From the NCBI RefSeq assembly GCF_020858115.1, contig NZ_JACYMM010000001.1, positions 248,001 through 312,000 of the forward strand: a stretch of DNA of 64,000 nt, read 5' to 3'. Within the stretch, counting starts at the first letter, position 1, and each line of letters starts with the position of its first letter. The notes below the pieces were generated by a model. It did not search any database. It saw only the letters and a program-made list of their open reading frames with translations, and had not been told where the DNA came from. A program made the translations under genes and the position numbers. The stretch is from Janthinobacterium sp. FW305-129 (GTDB lineage Bacteria; Pseudomonadota; Gammaproteobacteria; Burkholderiales; Burkholderiaceae_D). Positions 1 through 9,448 of this stretch are shown here, in pieces.

Positions 1-64
1 CGTGCTGCTGCTGGACTTGCCGAAGAAAGAGGGCACGGGCGGGCGGCAGCTGGCGATACAGTAA
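1..64 (+). CDS. C-terminal end of an unidentified protein (partial)
   Basis: Only the last 20 codons are inside the window, read from base 2 and ending in a TAA at 62-64. The tail reads VLLLDLPKKEGTGGRQLAIQ, too short to name a family. The frame is accepted because a strong terminator hairpin follows 22 bases later. The product is unknown. Confidence 0.5.
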   Translation, partial: VLLLDLPKKEGTGGRQLAIQ

Positions 65-86
65 GCCTGGCCAAGGCCCGGGCATG

Positions 87-116
87 AAAAAACGCCGGAC
101 GGTGCCGGCGTTTTTT
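87..116. terminator. Bidirectional rho-independent terminator
   Basis: Six A, a 6-bp GC stem (CGCCGG/CCGGCG), a 6-base loop and six T. The A-run and T-run make it usable on both strands, so it can end the upstream plus-strand gene and the minus-strand MFS gene that stops at 149. Confidence 0.85.
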
Positions 117-148
117 CAGTGCGGTGCACGCTACCCACTATATATATG

Positions 149-1495
149 TCAGTCGCGGATTTCCAGCGCCCGGTTCAGGCTCAGCGCGGCCAGCGAGGCG
201 ACGGCGCCCGACAGCAGGTAGAAGCTGACATAGGCGAGGCCGAAGTTGGCCGACAGGCCCAGCGCCACCAGCGGAGCGAAGCCGGCACCGACCAGCCAGG
301 CCAGGTCGGACGTCAGGGCCGCGCCCGTGTAGCGGAAGCGGGCAGGGAAGTTGGCCGTCACGGCGCCGGCTGCCTGGCCGTAGGACAAGCCCAGCAGGCT
401 GAAGCCGACGAGGATGAACACGTCCTGGCCCGTATTGCCGCCGCCCATCAGGGTCGGCACGAAGGCGCTGAAGATGGCGATCAGCACGGCCAGCACGCCC
501 AGGGTAGTGCGGCGGCCCACTTTATCGGCCAGCAAGCCGGAAATTACCACGCCGACGGCGGCCAGCACGGCGCCCAGCATCTGGATCTGCAGGAAGTCCG
601 AAGCGGAACGCGTCTGGTAGACGGAAATCCATGACAGCGGGAACACGGTCACCAGGTGGAACAGGGCGTAGCTGGCCAGCGCGGCGAGGGCGCCGATCAG
701 CACGTTGCGGCCCTGGCCGCGGCCCATTTCAAACACGCTCACGGGCTGCAGTTCGCGTTCGTCGAGCAGGCGCGCATATTCATTTGTCGACACCAGGCGC
801 AAGCGGGCAAACAGGGCCACCACGTTGATGGCGAAGGCCACATAGAAGGGATAGCGCCAGCCCCAGTCGAGGAATTCCTCATCCGTCAGGGTGGTCAGCA
901 TGAACCAGAACAGGCCGGCAGCGATCAGGAAGCCGGCGGGCGCGCCCAGCTGGCCCAGCATGGCGTACCAGCCGCGCTTGTTTTCCGGCGCGTTCAGGGC
1001 CAGCAGCGACGGCAAGCCATCCCAGGAACCACCGAGCGCCACGCCCTGGCCGATGCGCAGCACGGACAGCCAGACGATGGCGGCAAAGCCCAGGTGGGCG
1101 TAGGTCGGCAGGAAGGCGATGCCGGCCGTCGACACGCCCAGCAGGAAGAGGGCGAACGTCAGCTTGGCGCTGCGCCCCATGCGTCGCTGGATCTCCATGA
1201 AGATCACGGTGCCGAACGGACGGGCGATGAAGGCGAACGAGAAGATCAGGAAAGCATATAATGTGCCCTCCAGGCGTTCTTCGAACGGGAAGAAGACGCG
1301 CGGAAACACCAGCACCGAAGCGATGGCGTAGACAAAGAAGTCAAAGTATTCGGAAGCGCGGCCGATGATCACGCCGACGGCGATCTCACCGGGGTCGATA
1401 TGCGATTCGACCGTGCCGGCCCCGCGTGCGTCGCGCAGGGAGTGGGGGGAAAAGTCGGCGGGTACGTCCCCGCTGTGTGTGCGCGTGCTGGACAT
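149..1495 (-). CDS. MFS transporter, metabolite:H+ symporter-like
   Basis: This 448-residue polytopic inner-membrane protein has the features of the major facilitator superfamily. There are about 12 hydrophobic segments, a loop after the second and third helices containing RPFGTVIFMEIQRRMGR, and a second-half copy LLADKVGRRTTLG. The layout resembles the metabolite:H+ symporter branch (organic acid and osmolyte uptake), but the substrate cannot be read from sequence. The start is placed at the ATG at 1495 because GGAGAC lies about 9 bases upstream; an ATG 12 codons earlier lacks a ribosome-binding site. It is a single-gene unit, divergent from the cyo operon and ending at the bidirectional terminator. 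Confidence 0.85.
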   Translation of the reverse strand: MSSTRTHSGDVPADFSPHSLRDARGAGTVESHIDPGEIAVGVIIGRASEYFDFFVYAIASVLVFPRVFFPFEERLEGTLYAFLIFSFAFIARPFGTVIFMEIQRRMGRSAKLTFALFLLGVSTAGIAFLPTYAHLGFAAIVWLSVLRIGQGVALGGSWDGLPSLLALNAPENKRGWYAMLGQLGAPAGFLIAAGLFWFMLTTLTDEEFLDWGWRYPFYVAFAINVVALFARLRLVSTNEYARLLDERELQPVSVFEMGRGQGRNVLIGALAALASYALFHLVTVFPLSWISVYQTRSASDFLQIQMLGAVLAAVGVVISGLLADKVGRRTTLGVLAVLIAIFSAFVPTLMGGGNTGQDVFILVGFSLLGLSYGQAAGAVTANFPARFRYTGAALTSDLAWLVGAGFAPLVALGLSANFGLAYVSFYLLSGAVASLAALSLNRALEIRD

Positions 1496-1648
1496 GATGA
1501 TCGTCTCCAATATAGTTTCGAGTTCGGCCAACGCGTAACTTACCCCGGGTGTCTCACGCCCGGAGTAGGACTATTCAATAGATAGCTGTAGGAAAACTCC
1601 TCAACCACCAAGTGAAAATCCGAGCAAGGGGTAGGACAAAACGTCCAA

Positions 1649-1677
1649 TTGCCAACGCGCTCCAGTGAGAATACAGT
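1649..1677 (+). promoter_or_regulatory. Sigma70-like promoter of the cyo operon
   Basis: TTGCCA at 1649-1654 and TACAGT at 1672-1677 are separated by exactly 17 bases. The predicted transcript start, near 1684, lies upstream of the lipoprotein start at 1713 but downstream of an alternative ATG at 1665. This argues for the shorter CyoA. Confidence 0.5.
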
Positions 1678-1712
1678 ACCATATCTTCATCCCCTGTACT
1701 GGACTTTCCTGT

Positions 1713-2696
1713 ATGTTTTCATTAAAAGTTCGTCGCGGACTGCTTCTTTTACCTCTCGCATTGTTGGCTGGTTGCAATACGGTGGTACTGAATCCGTCTG
1801 GCGACATCGCAGTTCAGCAAGGCAATCTGATTGTCATCTCGACATTGCTGATGCTGTTGATTATCGTTCCGGTAATCGCCCTGACCCTGCTGTTTGCATG
1901 GCGCTATAGAAAAAACAATACCGCGGCCAAATACGAGCCGGACTGGGACCACTCGACTCGCCTCGAGCTGATCATCTGGGGCGCGCCCCTGCTGATCATC
2001 ATCGTGCTGGGCCTGCTGACCTGGATCAGTACCCACACCCTCGATCCATACCGCCCATTGAGCCGTATCGACGCCAACCGCCCGATTCCTGCCAGCCACA
2101 AACCGATGATCGTCGAAGTCGTGGCCCTGGACTGGAAATGGCTGTTCATCTACCCGGAGCAAGGCATCGCTTCCGTGAATGAACTGTACGCGCCCGTCGA
2201 CCGCCCGATCCGCTTCAAGATCACCGCCTCGTCCGTCATGAACTCGTTCTTCATCCCCGCACTGGCAGGTCAGATCTACGCCATGCCTGGCATGGAAACG
2301 CAGTTGAATGCCGTCATCAACAAGCCTGGTGTGTACAAGGGCTTCTCCGCGAACTACAGCGGTGCCGGTTTCTCGGGCATGCGCTTCAAGTTCCACGGCG
2401 TGAATGATGCGGACTTCGACAAATGGGTGGAATCGGCACGTGCCGGTGGCGGCGCGCTGAACCGCGACGACTACCTGTCGCTGGCCCAGCCTAGCGAACG
2501 CGATCCGGTGCGCCGCTACAGCGCCGTGCCTAACGATCTGTACAAGGCAATTCTGAACCGCACCATCGTTTCCGACGCCCTGTGCGTGACGCCGGTCGAG
2601 CCATACAAATTGACGATGGCAAAAAGCCCGGTAGCGGCCGTAACGGCAGTAGTCGCTAGCGATGCAGTCGTGGAAAAGGGCGTTCAAGCCAAGTAA
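1713..2696 (+). CDS. cyoA: Cytochrome bo3 ubiquinol oxidase subunit II
   Basis: CyoA is the membrane-anchored periplasmic subunit of the quinol-oxidising, proton-pumping terminal oxidase. The 327-residue product begins with a lipoprotein signal (lipobox LLAGC). Two membrane helices (about residues 35-60 and 80-105) follow, and then a cupredoxin-fold domain. The CuA ligands of cytochrome c oxidases are absent: the region after AGQIYAMPGMETQ has no Cys pair, as expected for quinol oxidases. The start at 1713 gives a normal lipoprotein signal and follows the predicted promoter; an in-frame ATG at 1665 would give a poor N-terminus. First gene of cyoABCD-SURF1-regBA. Confidence 0.93.
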   Translation: MFSLKVRRGLLLLPLALLAGCNTVVLNPSGDIAVQQGNLIVISTLLMLLIIVPVIALTLLFAWRYRKNNTAAKYEPDWDHSTRLELIIWGAPLLIIIVLGLLTWISTHTLDPYRPLSRIDANRPIPASHKPMIVEVVALDWKWLFIYPEQGIASVNELYAPVDRPIRFKITASSVMNSFFIPALAGQIYAMPGMETQLNAVINKPGVYKGFSANYSGAGFSGMRFKFHGVNDADFDKWVESARAGGGALNRDDYLSLAQPSERDPVRRYSAVPNDLYKAILNRTIVSDALCVTPVEPYKLTMAKSPVAAVTAVVASDAVVEKGVQAK

Positions 2697-2786
2697 CCAC
2701 TGCATGAATCCCGCAGCGCATCGTAGTGGCGCTGCAGATACTGGCGCCGCTTGCCTGGCGCCTCCCTTTTTTCTCTGAGAGTAACA

Positions 2787-4790
2787 ATGCTAGACCATAT
2801 TGATCTGACGAAGCTTATATTCGGCCGTCTGACTTGGGATGCAATTCCATTTCACGAACCTATCCTGCTGGCGACCTTTGCAATGGTCGCCCTGGGCGGT
2901 ATCGCACTCGTTGCGGCACTGACGTATTTCCGCGTCTGGGGTACCCTGTGGCGCGACTGGATCACCAGTATCGACCATAAAAAAATCGGTATCATGTACA
3001 TGATCCTGGGCCTGGTCATGCTGCTGCGCGGCTTTGCCGACGCGCTCATGATGCGTACCCAGCAGGCGATCGCCTTCGGCGACAATGCCGGCTTCCTGCC
3101 ACCGCATCACTACGACCAGATCTTCACCGCCCACGGCGTGATCATGATCTTCTTCGTCGCGATGCCTTTCGTGACGGGTCTGATGAACTACGTGGTGCCG
3201 CTGCAAATCGGCGCGCGCGACGTGGCTTTCCCATTCCTTAACAACTTCAGCTTCTGGATGACCACCATGGGCGCCGCCCTGGTCATGGCTTCGCTGTTCG
3301 TCGGCGAATTCGCCCGCACGGGCTGGCTGGCCTATCCGCCGCTGTCGGGCATCGTCGGCAGTCCGGACGTGGGGGTAGACTATTACATCTGGTCCTTGCA
3401 GATTGCCGGGGTCGGGACGCTATTGTCCGGTGTCAACCTGATCGCCACCATCGTCAAGATGCGCGCGCCAGGCATGACCTGGATGAAAATGCCTGTCTTC
3501 ACCTGGACCGCACTGTGCACCAACATCCTGATCGTCGCCGCCTTCCCGGTGCTGACGGCTGTTCTGGCCATGCTGTCGCTGGACCGCGTTGCCGGCTTTA
3601 ACTTCTTCACGACGGAACTGGGCGGCAACGCCATGATGTACGTCAACCTGATCTGGATCTGGGGTCACCCGGAAGTCTACATTCTGATCCTGCCGCTGTT
3701 CGGCGTGTTCTCGGAAGTGGTCGCCACGTTCAGCAGCAAGCGCCTGTTCGGCTACGCCTCGATGGTGTACGCCACCTGCGTCATCATGATCCTGTCGTAC
3801 CTGGTATGGCTGCATCACTTCTTCACCATGGGTTCGGGCGCCAGCGTCAACTCCTTCTTCGGCATCACGACGATGATCATTTCGATCCCGACGGGCGCGA
3901 AGATCTTCAACTGGCTGTTTACCATGTACCGCGGCCGTATCCGCTTTGAACTGCCGATGCTGTGGACGATCGGCTTCATGGTCACCTTCACCATCGGCGG
4001 CATGACCGGCGTCTTGCTGGCCGTACCTCCAGCGGACTTCGTGCTGCACAACAGCCTGTTCCTGATTGCCCACTTCCATAACGTGATTATCGGCGGCGTG
4101 GTGTTCGGCGTGTTTGCTGCAATTAACTACTGGTACCCGAAAGCCTTCGGCTACAAGCTCGACGCGTTCTGGGGCAAGTGCTCGTTCTGGTTCTGGTTCG
4201 TCGGCTTCTACCTGGCCTTCATGCCGCTGTACGTGCTGGGCCTGATGGGCGTGACCCGCCGTGTCAACCACTTTGAAGATCCATCGCTGCAAATCTGGAC
4301 CATCATCGCCTGGTTTGGCGCCGTCTCGATCGCGCTGGGCATCGCTTCCATGCTGATCCAGTTCTTCGTCAGCTACCGCAACCGTCACGCCCTGCGCGAC
4401 GTGACCGGTGACCCATGGGGCGGCCGTACGCTGGAATGGTCGACGTCGTCGCCACCGCCAGACTATAATTTCGCCTTCACGCCGCAAGTGCACGAACTCG
4501 ATGCATGGACTGACATGAAGAAACACGGTTACCAGCGTCCGACGTCCGGTTTCACGAAGATCCACATGCCGAAGAACACCTGGGCTGGTTTCGTGATCGC
4601 CGCACTGTCCGCACTGGTCGGTTTTGGCCTGATCTGGCAAATGTGGCTCGTCGCCGCCGTCGGCTTCGTGATCATGATGATTGCCATCATCGTCCATACC
4701 TTTAACTACAAGCGCGATTACTACATTCCTGCGGAAGAAGTCATCCGTACCGAAGACGCTTATACTAAATTGCTGAGCAGCCATGTCTGA
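2787..4790 (+). CDS. cyoB: Cytochrome bo3 ubiquinol oxidase subunit I
   Basis: Catalytic haem-copper subunit, 667 residues, close to the usual length (about 663). It reduces O2 to water at the haem o3/CuB site and pumps protons. Visible signatures include [12 protein letters not shown] with the CuB histidine and cross-linked Tyr, the HHFFTMG histidine pair, and [10 protein letters not shown] with two haem-ligating histidines. The N-terminal [14 protein letters not shown] is typical of CyoB rather than CtaD. The start at 2787 follows GAGAGTAACA; an in-frame ATG 36 bases upstream has no ribosome-binding site. Its end overlaps cyoC by 8 bases. Confidence 0.97.
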   Translation: MLDHIDLTKLIFGRLTWDAIPFHEPILLATFAMVALGGIALVAALTYFRVWGTLWRDWITSIDHKKIGIMYMILGLVMLLRGFADALMMRTQQAIAFGDNAGFLPPHHYDQIFTAHGVIMIFFVAMPFVTGLMNYVVPLQIGARDVAFPFLNNFSFWMTTMGAALVMASLFVGEFARTGWLAYPPLSGIVGSPDVGVDYYIWSLQIAGVGTLLSGVNLIATIVKMRAPGMTWMKMPVFTWTALCTNILIVAAFPVLTAVLAMLSLDRVAGFNFFTTELGGNAMMYVNLIWIWGHPEVYILILPLFGVFSEVVATFSSKRLFGYASMVYATCVIMILSYLVWLHHFFTMGSGASVNSFFGITTMIISIPTGAKIFNWLFTMYRGRIRFELPMLWTIGFMVTFTIGGMTGVLLAVPPADFVLHNSLFLIAHFHNVIIGGVVFGVFAAINYWYPKAFGYKLDAFWGKCSFWFWFVGFYLAFMPLYVLGLMGVTRRVNHFEDPSLQIWTIIAWFGAVSIALGIASMLIQFFVSYRNRHALRDVTGDPWGGRTLEWSTSSPPPDYNFAFTPQVHELDAWTDMKKHGYQRPTSGFTKIHMPKNTWAGFVIAALSALVGFGLIWQMWLVAAVGFVIMMIAIIVHTFNYKRDYYIPAEEVIRTEDAYTKLLSSHV

Positions 4791-5421
4791 TACCATCGCC
4801 CATAACACCGGCGCCGCTGGCGCCGCACCAAGCACGCGCAGCTACTTTGTGCGCGAGCACCACCCGGAAAACGGCAGCTTGCTGGGTTTCTGGCTCTACC
4901 TGATGAGCGATTGCCTGATCTTCGCCTGTCTGTTCGCCACGTACGCCGTGGTCGGCCGCAGCTATGCGGACGGCCCGACGGGCGCCGCGCTGTTCGACCT
5001 GCCGCTGGTGGCCGTCAACACGGCCATGCTGCTGCTGTCGTCGATCACCTACGGCTTCGCCATGCTGGCCATGCAGCGCAAGCAATTGCGCAGCACCCTG
5101 GTCTGGCTGGGCATCACGGGCCTGTTCGGCCTGGCCTTCCTGTCGCTGGAAATGTATGAATTCATTCATCTGATCCACGAAGGCGCCGGTCCGCAGCGCA
5201 GCGCGTTCCTGTCCTCGTTCTTCGCCCTGGTCGGCACCCACGGCTTGCACGTGACGTTCGGCGTGATCTGGCTCGTGACCCTGATGTTCCAGTTGAACAA
5301 GCATGGCCTGACCCCGGAAAACGGCCGCCGCATGATGTGCCTGTCGCTGTTCTGGCACTTCCTGGACGTCATCTGGATCGGCGTCTTCACCTTTGTCTAC
5401 CTGATGGGAGTGCTGCCATGA
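4783..5421 (+). CDS. cyoC: Cytochrome bo3 ubiquinol oxidase subunit III
   Basis: A 212-residue, five-helix subunit III that supports proton uptake and stability of the oxidase. Recognisable stretches are [29 protein letters not shown] and [14 protein letters not shown], the last carrying the family HGLHV motif. The gene overlaps cyoB by 8 bases and cyoD by an ATGA junction, so the subunits are probably translationally coupled. Confidence 0.96.
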   Translation: MSDTIAHNTGAAGAAPSTRSYFVREHHPENGSLLGFWLYLMSDCLIFACLFATYAVVGRSYADGPTGAALFDLPLVAVNTAMLLLSSITYGFAMLAMQRKQLRSTLVWLGITGLFGLAFLSLEMYEFIHLIHEGAGPQRSAFLSSFFALVGTHGLHVTFGVIWLVTLMFQLNKHGLTPENGRRMMCLSLFWHFLDVIWIGVFTFVYLMGVLP

Positions 5422-5804
5422 GCGACCACCACACACACGGCGATAGCCACCACCATGACAACCACGATCATGGCAGCCTGAAAAGCTACGCGATCGGTTT
5501 CATCCTGTCGGTGATCCTGACGGCCATTCCATTCTGGCTGGTGATGACGAAAGCCATCACCAACTCGGGCACCATGGGCCTGGTCCTGCTGGCGTTCGCG
5601 GCCGTTCAAGTGGTGGTGCACATGGTGTACTTCCTGCACATGAACACCAAGTCCGAAGGCGGCTGGAACATGATGGCGCTGATCTTCACGATCATGATCG
5701 TGGGCATCGCCATGGCCGGTTCCCTGTGGGTCATGTACCACATGAACCACAACATGATGCCGGATCTGATGCCTGAGTACATGCATACGAAAACGGCTCC
5801 ATGA
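5418..5804 (+). CDS. cyoD: Cytochrome bo3 ubiquinol oxidase subunit IV, His-rich N-terminus
   Basis: A 128-residue subunit IV (CyoD family) with three membrane helices, beginning SLKSYAIGFILSVILTAIPF. The first about 20 residues are rich in His and Asp (seven His between residues 4 and 17), longer and more His-rich than the E. coli protein. Its meaning is unclear; it could bind metal. The start is the ATGA overlap with the cyoC stop, and it overlaps the SURF1 gene in the same way. Confidence 0.92.
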   Translation: MSDHHTHGDSHHHDNHDHGSLKSYAIGFILSVILTAIPFWLVMTKAITNSGTMGLVLLAFAAVQVVVHMVYFLHMNTKSEGGWNMMALIFTIMIVGIAMAGSLWVMYHMNHNMMPDLMPEYMHTKTAP

Positions 5805-6643
5805 TGAGTCAAACGCGCCCAGACAGCACCGGGCGCGCCCCTGGCGCCGCATCGCAAGATGCCGCGCCAGGCCCACGCGGCATGGCTGTGCATTATTCAA
5901 AAATTGCGCTAGCCTTGCTGGCGGGGATCTTGTTTGCCGGTTTCTGTATCCTGGGAACCTGGCAAGTCAAGCGCCTCTTCTGGAAGCTTGACCTGATCGA
6001 GCGCGTCGAACAACGCGTACATGCGCCCGCAACGGACGCACCTGGACCCGCAGCCTGGGCCAGTATCACGCCTCAAACGGATGAATACCGCCATGTGCGA
6101 CTCTCCGGTACCTATCTCCCCATTTTCAATACCCTGGTGCAGGCAACGACGGCACTGGGCAGCGGCTATTGGTTAATCACGCCCTTGCGCCTGGCCGACG
6201 GCAGCACCGTACTCGTCAACCGCGGCTTCGTGGCCAAGCGCGCCAGCATCGGCGCCGGCACGCCGCCCGGCATCGTCGAGGTCGACGGCTTGCTGCGCAT
6301 CAGCGAGACGGGCGGCGGTTTCCTGCGTGAAAACAGTCCCGCCACGCAGCACTGGTATTCGCGCGACGTGGCCGCCATCGCGGCCTCGCACATGCTCGCC
6401 AACGTGGCGCCATATTTCGTCGACGCGAAAGAAAAGTCGGAAACGGCCAGTGACTCCCCCGTCGGCGGCCTGACCGTGATCTCGTTCCACAACAGCCACC
6501 TCGTGTATGCGCTGACGTGGTTCGCGCTTGCCTTGATGGTAGCCGGTATCACGTGGTGGATCGTGCGCGAGGATAAACGCCGCCGCGCACGTGGCAAGAA
6601 GCTTGATCCATCGCAAGAAAGCGACCATGCCGGGCAGGATTGA
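5801..6643 (+). CDS. SURF1-family cytochrome oxidase assembly protein
   Basis: The 280-residue SURF1/Shy1-type membrane protein is known in the family to help haem insertion into haem-copper oxidases. It has a first helix at about residues 33-55 (ALLAGILFAGFCILGTWQVKR, with the family GxWQ motif in slightly altered form). A periplasmic domain containing GYWLITPL and VLVNRGFV follows, then a C-terminal helix (ALTWFALALMVAGITWW). The start overlaps the cyoD stop. Position directly after cyoD suggests it serves this quinol oxidase, as SURF1 genes do in several proteobacterial cyo operons. Confidence 0.9.
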   Translation: MMSQTRPDSTGRAPGAASQDAAPGPRGMAVHYSKIALALLAGILFAGFCILGTWQVKRLFWKLDLIERVEQRVHAPATDAPGPAAWASITPQTDEYRHVRLSGTYLPIFNTLVQATTALGSGYWLITPLRLADGSTVLVNRGFVAKRASIGAGTPPGIVEVDGLLRISETGGGFLRENSPATQHWYSRDVAAIAASHMLANVAPYFVDAKEKSETASDSPVGGLTVISFHNSHLVYALTWFALALMVAGITWWIVREDKRRRARGKKLDPSQESDHAGQD

Positions 6644-7976
6644 GATCCTGCCCAACCGCGAGGTCTTAGAACGCGGCGCCGTGGCGGCCGAGATGGAACA
6701 TCCGGCCGGCCACCAGAACATGAAGCTGCTGATCCAGTTGCGCTGGCTGGCCGTGATCGGCCAGATCAGCACGATTTTCGGCGTGGGCGTGGGACTGGGC
6801 ATCGCCTTGCCCGTGCCCTACATGCTCGAAGTGCTGTCCTGCCTCATCGCCTTCAATCTGGCCAGCCTCTTGCGCTGGCACGAACGCCAGCCCGTCTCGA
6901 ACACGGCGCTGTTCCTCGCCTTGCTGGTCGACGTCACCGTGCTGACGGCCCAGCTCTACCTGAGCGGCGGCATCAGCAACCCGTTTGCCTTCCTGTATCT
7001 GTTGCAAGTCATCCTCAGCGCCGTGCTGCTGGAAGTGTGGTCGACGTGGATCATGGTGGCCATTACGAGCCTGTGCCTGGCCGGCCTGGCCTTGCTGCCC
7101 GGTCCGCTGTTCCTGCCCATCGACCCGGAGCGGGGCTTTTCCAGCCTGTACGTGCAGGGATTATTGATCTGCTTTGCGCTGAACGCCGCCTTGCTGGTGC
7201 TGTTTATTACGCGCATCAACCGCAACCAGCGCGCCGGCGACGCCAAGGTGGCCGACTTGCGCCAGCGCGCGGCGGAAGAAGAGCACATCATCCGCATGGG
7301 CTTGCTGGCCTCGGGCGCCGCGCACGAACTGGGCACGCCGCTGGCGACCTTGTCCGTCATCCTCGGCGACTGGCGCCGCATGCCGGAACTGAGCAAGAAC
7401 AGTGAATTGCTGGAAGAAATCACGGAAATGCAGGCACAGTTGCAGCGCTGCAAGAGCATCGTCAGCGGCATTTTATTGTCGGCGGGCGAGGCTCGCGGGG
7501 AATCTTCCGTGAAAACGACGATCAATACCTTCCTCAACGACCTGGTGGACGAGTGGCGCAGCAGCCGCCCGATCCAGGGTTTCGAGTACGATAACCGCAT
7601 CGAGCACGACGTACCCGTCGTCTTCGATTCGACCCTGAAACAAACCATCTGCAATGTGCTCGACAATGCGCTGGAAGCGTCGCCCGAGTGGCTGCGCTTC
7701 GAAGCGACGCGCGAAGCGGACGCCCTTCATCTGGTCATTACCGATGCGGGCCCCGGCTTCGAGCCGTCGATGCTGACGCACCTGGGTAAACCGTATCAAA
7801 GCAGCAAGGGCAAGCCCGGCGGCGGCCTCGGGCTGTTCCTGGTGGTGAATGTCGCGCGTACCTTGGGTGGTACGGTGACGGCCCGCAACCGGGTGCAGGG
7901 CGGGGCGGTGGTGCACCTGGCCTTGCCGCTGGCGGCCATCAAACTGGAAAGAGAAAGCGACCACCATGCAGGATGA
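6627..7976 (+). CDS. regB: RegB/PrrB/RoxS-type redox sensor histidine kinase
   Basis: A 449-residue membrane kinase of the RegB group. About six helices span residues 30-200 and include GGISNPFAFLY, which matches the quinone-sensing loop of RegB. The phosphoacceptor is His233 in AAHELGTPLATL. Cys275 in the sequence QRCKSIVSGIL corresponds to the redox-active cysteine box of RegB. The ATP-binding domain carries NVLDNALEAS, DAGPGF and GGGLGLFL. The chosen ATG at 6627 overlaps the SURF1 end by 17 bases. Gene order suggests that the redox sensor is made together with the oxidase whose activity sets its signal. Confidence 0.9.
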   Translation: MPGRIEILPNREVLERGAVAAEMEHPAGHQNMKLLIQLRWLAVIGQISTIFGVGVGLGIALPVPYMLEVLSCLIAFNLASLLRWHERQPVSNTALFLALLVDVTVLTAQLYLSGGISNPFAFLYLLQVILSAVLLEVWSTWIMVAITSLCLAGLALLPGPLFLPIDPERGFSSLYVQGLLICFALNAALLVLFITRINRNQRAGDAKVADLRQRAAEEEHIIRMGLLASGAAHELGTPLATLSVILGDWRRMPELSKNSELLEEITEMQAQLQRCKSIVSGILLSAGEARGESSVKTTINTFLNDLVDEWRSSRPIQGFEYDNRIEHDVPVVFDSTLKQTICNVLDNALEASPEWLRFEATREADALHLVITDAGPGFEPSMLTHLGKPYQSSKGKPGGGLGLFLVVNVARTLGGTVTARNRVQGGAVVHLALPLAAIKLERESDHHAG

Positions 7977-8502
7977 CCGTCTGTTACTGATCGTGGAAGA
8001 CGACGCCGCGTTTGCCCGCACCCTGGGCCGCTCGTTCGAGCGGCGCGGCTACCAGGTCATCCTGGCCACCAATTTCGACGAGGCAAGCGCCTTGCTGGAG
8101 CAGCATTGCCCCGACTACGCCGTGGTCGATTTGAAGCTCAACGGCAATACCTCGGGCCTGGCCTGCGTGCAGATGCTGCACCAGCACGACCCGGAAATGC
8201 TGATCGTCGTGCTGACGGGCTACGCCAGCATCGGCACGGCCGTCGAAGCCATCAAACTGGGCGCTTGCCAGTACCTGGCGAAACCATCGAACACGGACGA
8301 CATCGAAGCGGCCTTCGGCCACGTGGCCGGCAACGCCGACATCGAACTGACCAATCGCGCCACCAACATCAAGACCCTGGAATGGGAACGCATCCACGAA
8401 ATGCTGGCCGAGACGGATTTCAATATCTCGGAAACGGCGAGAAGGCTGGGCATGCACCGGCGCACCCTCGCGCGCAAGCTGGAAAAGCAGCGGGTGAAAT
8501 AG
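7966..8502 (+). CDS. regA: RegA/PrrA/RoxR-type response regulator
   Basis: The 178-residue partner of the RegB-type kinase, overlapping it by 11 bases. An N-terminal receiver domain has acidic residues EDD near the start, phosphoacceptor Asp55 (YAVVDLKLNG), LTGYAS and the KP pair (LAKPSN). The short C-terminal domain is a Fis-type helix-turn-helix (ISETARRLGMHRRTLARKL), almost identical to the highly conserved DNA-binding helix of the RegA family. No output partner other than DNA binding is evident. The stop abuts the convergent gene at 8503. Confidence 0.93.
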   Translation: MQDDRLLLIVEDDAAFARTLGRSFERRGYQVILATNFDEASALLEQHCPDYAVVDLKLNGNTSGLACVQMLHQHDPEMLIVVLTGYASIGTAVEAIKLGACQYLAKPSNTDDIEAAFGHVAGNADIELTNRATNIKTLEWERIHEMLAETDFNISETARRLGMHRRTLARKLEKQRVK

Positions 8503-9255
8503 TCACTGCGCAGTTTGGTCGTTGTCGAATGCCAATTCGATCATACTGTCGTCGCTCCAGTCCTGCTCCCGCAACGGCGGCGTGAACGACGTGCCGCTAA
8601 AGGGCACGGGCGCGCTCTTGCCATTAAAACTGATCGTTGCCGCCGTGATGCGCCGTGGTTCCGAAAAGCTGTAGGTTCCCTTTTGCGACACGAAATTGCA
8701 CGGCCCGCCCAGCGCGCCCATCGCCGTGCGCATGGCGAAAGGCAAGGTTTCCTTGTCGATGGCCCAATGGACTTCGCAGGCCAGCCGCAGGTCGCCCAGG
8801 CGGCGCAGCGTGTCGCTGGTCGCCGCACTGCGGATGTAGGGTATCCACCTGACCGAGCCCGCCTTGCGGTTCACGGTCAGCTCGGCCTTGTCATACAGCG
8901 GACCCTGCTCGACGGGCAAGCTGAAGATGTTGCGCTCGCCCAGCGGTATCGCCATGCCCGCCTCGTCGCTTTCCAGCCGCAGCGCGATGGCGTGCATGTC
9001 GACGTCGGGACGGCGCGGCTCGAGGAGGAATTTCAATTCGGCGTCGGGCGCCAGCGCATGTTTTTCCTCGAAGCGTTTAATGCCCTTGAGCATGGCACTG
9101 TAAGGCTTCCAGTCCGGGTCGCGGATGCCTTTCACGTTGACGGACGCCGCCGCATCCTGCCCGGCCTGTTCCACGGCTGGTTCCGTATCAGCGCAAGCTT
9201 GCGCCGCAGCACCGCACAAACACAGCAAAAGCCCCGCTCTTTTAATGGCACGCAT
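8503..9255 (-). CDS. Secreted protein of unknown function
   Basis: A 250-residue protein with an N-terminal signal peptide (KRAGLLLCLCGAAAQACA, cleavage probably near residue 22), so probably periplasmic. The mature part has no motif I recognise; it is mixed alpha/beta in appearance, with two cysteines far apart (in RLACEVHW and GGPCNFVS) that could form a disulfide. It stands alone on the minus strand and its stop abuts that of regA, with no room for a terminator between them. Confidence 0.7.
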   Translation of the reverse strand: MRAIKRAGLLLCLCGAAAQACADTEPAVEQAGQDAAASVNVKGIRDPDWKPYSAMLKGIKRFEEKHALAPDAELKFLLEPRRPDVDMHAIALRLESDEAGMAIPLGERNIFSLPVEQGPLYDKAELTVNRKAGSVRWIPYIRSAATSDTLRRLGDLRLACEVHWAIDKETLPFAMRTAMGALGGPCNFVSQKGTYSFSEPRRITAATISFNGKSAPVPFSGTSFTPPLREQDWSDDSMIELAFDNDQTAQ

Positions 9256-9448
9256 ACCTGATCTTTCTATTCATGAATGAAAACGCGAGTGTAGAAAAAA
9301 ACACCGGCATGAGCAGGTTTTTAAGACAGAGCGTCAATTGGGATGAATGAAGTGCTTGAAACCGCTGTTTTCCCGGATTCGATGGCAAGATATGTCCAGG
9401 CCGCAGACTGGCCGGATACATAGCAAATTCCGGCCGAAAATAGGGCCA

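Noticed and set aside
1665-1712. Longer CyoA beginning at the ATG at 1665
   Set aside because: That ATG lies upstream of the predicted transcript start and would place 16 extra residues before a normal lipoprotein signal.
3420-4835. A 471-codon frame antisense to cyoB
   Set aside because: His/Asp/Gln-rich translation typical of the reverse of a membrane protein gene.
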